Shown here piece after piece: positions 61,571 to 64,000 of a stretch of DNA of 64,000 nt. The translations under genes were made by a program, and so were the position numbers. Within the stretch, counting starts at the first letter, position 1, and the number at the start of each line of letters is the position of its first letter. Below the pieces are notes generated by a model. That model did no database searches. It saw only the letters and a list, made by a program, of their open reading frames with translations, and had not been told where the DNA came from. The DNA comes from Chrysopilus asiliformis (Eukaryota; Arthropoda; Insecta; Diptera; Rhagionidae): assembly GCA_964034945.1 (NCBI GenBank), contig OZ035962.1, positions 46,842,386 to 46,906,385 of the forward strand, read 5' to 3'.

Positions 61571-63166
61571 GATGCAGCGGAGTAGACTGCGATATCCGTA
61601 ATTTTTAGGTCTTCTAGGTCGTGTTAGCTCTTTCAAGGTTACAGGAAACTTTTCTGAGAAGCTATAGCAACGTCGGTCGTCCGCATAAGCTATCACTTTG
61701 CAGGCCTCCGCTTCCAGGATTTAGAGTATTTTGTAAATTGTTAGTATCCAAAGAATTTGAGAGAGAACACCCCCTTGAAATGTCCCTCTGTTTACGTATC
61801 TGCTCGCAGATGTATTCCCTAGCTATGAGATGATAACTCTGCTTGTTAATATTAGATGTCTCAGCTCGCGTAATGGCGCCTCTACACCAAAACTCTGTAA
61901 CGCTTCCGTGATAGCCACGGGTAAGACGTTGTTAAAGGATCACTCAATGCCTAGAACGGTCACCATATTGTATTCTTTGAGGTTCAGTGATTTTTCTATT
62001 GTGTGGACCAGAGTGCGCATGGCTGTCTCTACGGACCTACCTTTGCAGTATGGGTGTTGTGATGTAAATAACCTATTTGTGTCAATTTGTTTACGTGTAT
62101 AACTATCCTTCAGGACAAAAGATGAGAGGCGAGCTATGTGAATTCCCGCGTTGGGAATGAAGATGACGTTGATCTCCGTCCATTTTAGGGGGATGTAGAC
62201 TAAATTGATAGAAGCTTGATAAATGCTAAATCAGAAACCTTTTGAATTTCAGCTGGAGTGATACCGTCTAATCCAGGTAACTTAAACGGTTTAAAGCTTT
62301 TGATTTCTCACGTAATTTTGGTTTTGCTCAGAAGCTGTTGCTGTAAAGCCTGTTATTCCCTCTGTTTAAAGGAGTCCCCCTTTCAGGTGGGACGTGAGTG
62401 TCCATTAGTGGTTCTAGGGTTTTCCGACTAGAATATGTCCACGTTTTGTCAGCTTTTCTCAAATAGCTGGGTATACTCGGGCTGGTTGAGAGGATTTTTC
62501 GAAGCCTAGCTACTTGTCACAGAAAAGTTCCCCTGACTTACGCTGGGCCTTTCTCACCTGTTTCTTAAAGATTCTCAGTATCGCCTTGTTGCATTTTTGT
62601 ACTTTTAGTTTTGTCGGAGAACTTACGACTTTTCTTTCACATAATCATAAGCTCGGAGGATCACCAAGCCGATCTCTTTTTGCCTCTGAGTTTGCTTTCT
62701 GTGCAGGCTAGTTCCATCGTCCCGTTAAAATCTTTTGTGAGGTCATTGAGTCCGTTTCCTGAACTGTGGTAGGAGGCTTCGGAAAGCCAGTAAGCAGCAA
62801 TTCGTTAAACGTATCCTTATAAAAACCCCAATTTGTCATTCTGCGATTTTTAAAATTCGATGGAGTAGGGGTTTGTGTGTCAGGGCCGTATTGAATATAA
62901 CTGTGATTTGAGAAAGAGTGTGCATTTGAAATCCTTCAGTCCTGAACGATATGAGAAATGAAGTCAGAAGCTAGAGTGATGTCTAGGACCTCTTGTCTGT
63001 TAGCAGTGAAGAAGGTGGATTGATTACCAACGTTACAGTGGTTCACTACTGGCCTCAGACTTCTCCACCACGGTGATATCAGCGTCTTCATCTGACTCCA
63101 TCTCCAACGGATGAAGACCCCAGAGACCCTCAGCCATTCCCGAGCCCAATGACAAGTAGGCATTTT
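61571..63166 (-). pseudogene. Second LOA-like LINE: decayed ORF2
   Basis: Minus-strand pieces in several frames: RT near 62000-61650 (segments around the PQGG and YADD region are recognisable but broken), and endonuclease near 63166-62850 (QSTFFTANRQEVLDITLASD at 62950-63030, close to PTFFTKNRQEVLDITIVSRA of the first LINE). Many stops and indels. It is a related but distinct subfamily, clearly older than the copy at 41623-53159. Confidence 0.65.
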
Positions 63167-63805
63167 CTAGCTGGAATGAGTTGAGGCTCGAGGTATCAGA
63201 AGCCGTGTATGCTTTTTCGGACAAGTCTTCCACTTTGTCCTTCTGGTATACCTTCGGGGTGATCGACGATATGCGTTAATATCACCTCCGGTGTCCGCCA
63301 GAGGAGTCAAGGACTCCTTATTCACCACAATAGTAGCTTGTCGGAAGTCACCATTTGGCTCTTCCAGCTTCACCACCTTCCAGTAGTCGGTAGGCAGAGG
63401 AGAGAAGCTGATCTTCACAGTCTCAATATTTGTAACAGGGCCAGAAGATTCAGCAGAAATCGGGGCACGTGTCTTTACCCTGCTCGGGATTTGATAACTT
63501 GCGACGACTTCCAGACTCGTCGAGTCTGGATACTGCAGTCTGTAGGAGCCAGCAGATCTTGGATCTGCACAAGCTGCAAGTTTGACCTTGGTGATAACCG
63601 CCATCGCAACATCAGGACGCGGACCTAGAGTTTTCCATGAGAACCGCGAGGAAATTTGTGACCAGCGTGATTTCAACTTTCCTCCACTGGACAGCAGAGA
63701 TAAAGCCATCATTATGACTTTTGTGCTATCACCAGCTGATTTTTTTTCTCGATTTTCCCTTTTTAAGCTCCAATTCGCGCATGCGCTGTAATGCAAAATT
63801 TGCAT
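63167..63805 (-). pseudogene. Second LOA-like LINE: ORF1 C-terminal part
   Basis: Residues VKLAACADPRSAGSYRLQ, then STSLEVVASYQIPSRVKTRA, DYWKVVKLEEPNGDFRQATI and VVNKESLTPLADTGGD align block by block with ORF1 of the first LINE (LVACADQRSL, LEVVARDQIPSRPRA, NWKVAKLEESAGTSRQAIII, VNKESLAPLAEV). The frame is open over 212 codons but the N-terminus and end are lost. Confidence 0.7.
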
Positions 63806-63954
63806 TAGAGCTTCACTACTAATATGAACATTTGTTTTTTTTTTAACAGCTTTACTATTATTTTATACTATACCTAGCCTAGTCATAAATACAGATACAT
63901 AACTAAATGGATGGTGAATGAAGTATTAAACGAATCCATTTCATGTTAACCGTA
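63806..63954. other. AT-rich gap
   Basis: No gene. T-run at 63835-63845 only. Confidence 0.4.
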
Positions 63955-64000
63955 ACTAGGTACCCCCCCCCCTAATGGTCCATTTTGCCCATTAACGAAC
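63955..64000 (-). mobile_element. DINE-1/Helentron-like element, copy 7, cut by window end
   Basis: CCCCCCTAATGGTCCATTTT and GCCCATTAACGAAC match the middle of the DINE-like family in minus orientation. The sequence before it lacks the 3' third, so this copy begins truncated. Confidence 0.65.

Overview
This is about 64 kb of AT-rich eukaryotic (arthropod, very probably dipteran insect) DNA made almost entirely of transposable elements inserted into one another. The insect assignment rests on the element mix: BEL/Pao, Ty3/gypsy, LOA-like, CR1/Jockey-like and Penelope retroelements, plus hAT, Harbinger, piggyBac, Tc1, MULE, Helitron and DINE-1/Helentron-like DNA elements. It also rests on two host-type coding pieces that read like the fly proteins: a shortened nucleoplasmin-like protein (532-939, minus) and three consecutive, cleanly spliced, in-frame exons of delta-1-pyrroline-5-carboxylate synthase (60567-61068, plus). 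I cannot name the genus.

Layout. 1-145 is the edge of a gypsy element. 532-939 is the nucleoplasmin-like ORF. 1581-8764 is a decayed BEL/Pao element (plus), interrupted by a LINE tail with a 9-bp target duplication (2601-3617), with an unexplained small ORF after pol and tandem repeats in its LTR. 9641-25718 is one gypsy element (Gypsy-1, minus) opened up by a hAT element (10249-11701), a Harbinger element (13804-15335, itself holding piggyBac sequence) and an 8.6-kb composite block (16436-25045) with a Penelope element, DINE-like elements, a pogo-like element and a Tc1 deletion derivative. 25946-30420 holds DINE-like copies, piggyBac-type MITEs and a second, wrecked BEL element. 30771-40096 is Helitron sequence invaded by a LINE (31159-37498). 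That LINE carries a 2.3-kb fold-back element with 568-bp inverted repeats and a Helitron; a second Helitron of the same family lies tail-to-tail with it.

40971-53506 is the most striking part, a nest at least five levels deep. A Helitron (ends TC...CTAG) contains an LOA-like LINE (7-bp target duplication). The LINE contains a MULE (9-bp duplication) that carries a FLYWCH zinc-finger ORF. The MULE contains a hAT-type element (8-bp duplication) inserted inside the FLYWCH ORF. The hAT-type element contains an apparently intact Ty3/gypsy element (Gypsy-2) with identical 169-bp LTRs, a 5-bp duplication and a single 1311-codon gag-pol ORF. 53580-60540 holds further Helitron arrays, MITEs and retroelement crumbs. 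60567-61068 is the P5CS exon island. 61571-63805 is a second, decayed LOA-like LINE, and 63955-64000 is the start of another DINE-like copy.

Apart from P5CS and perhaps the nucleoplasmin-like ORF there is no host gene I can support. Gypsy-2 is the only element here that looks recently mobile. Boundaries were read by eye from target duplications, terminal motifs and paralogous empty sites, with no alignment software, so ends marked approximate may be off by several bases.
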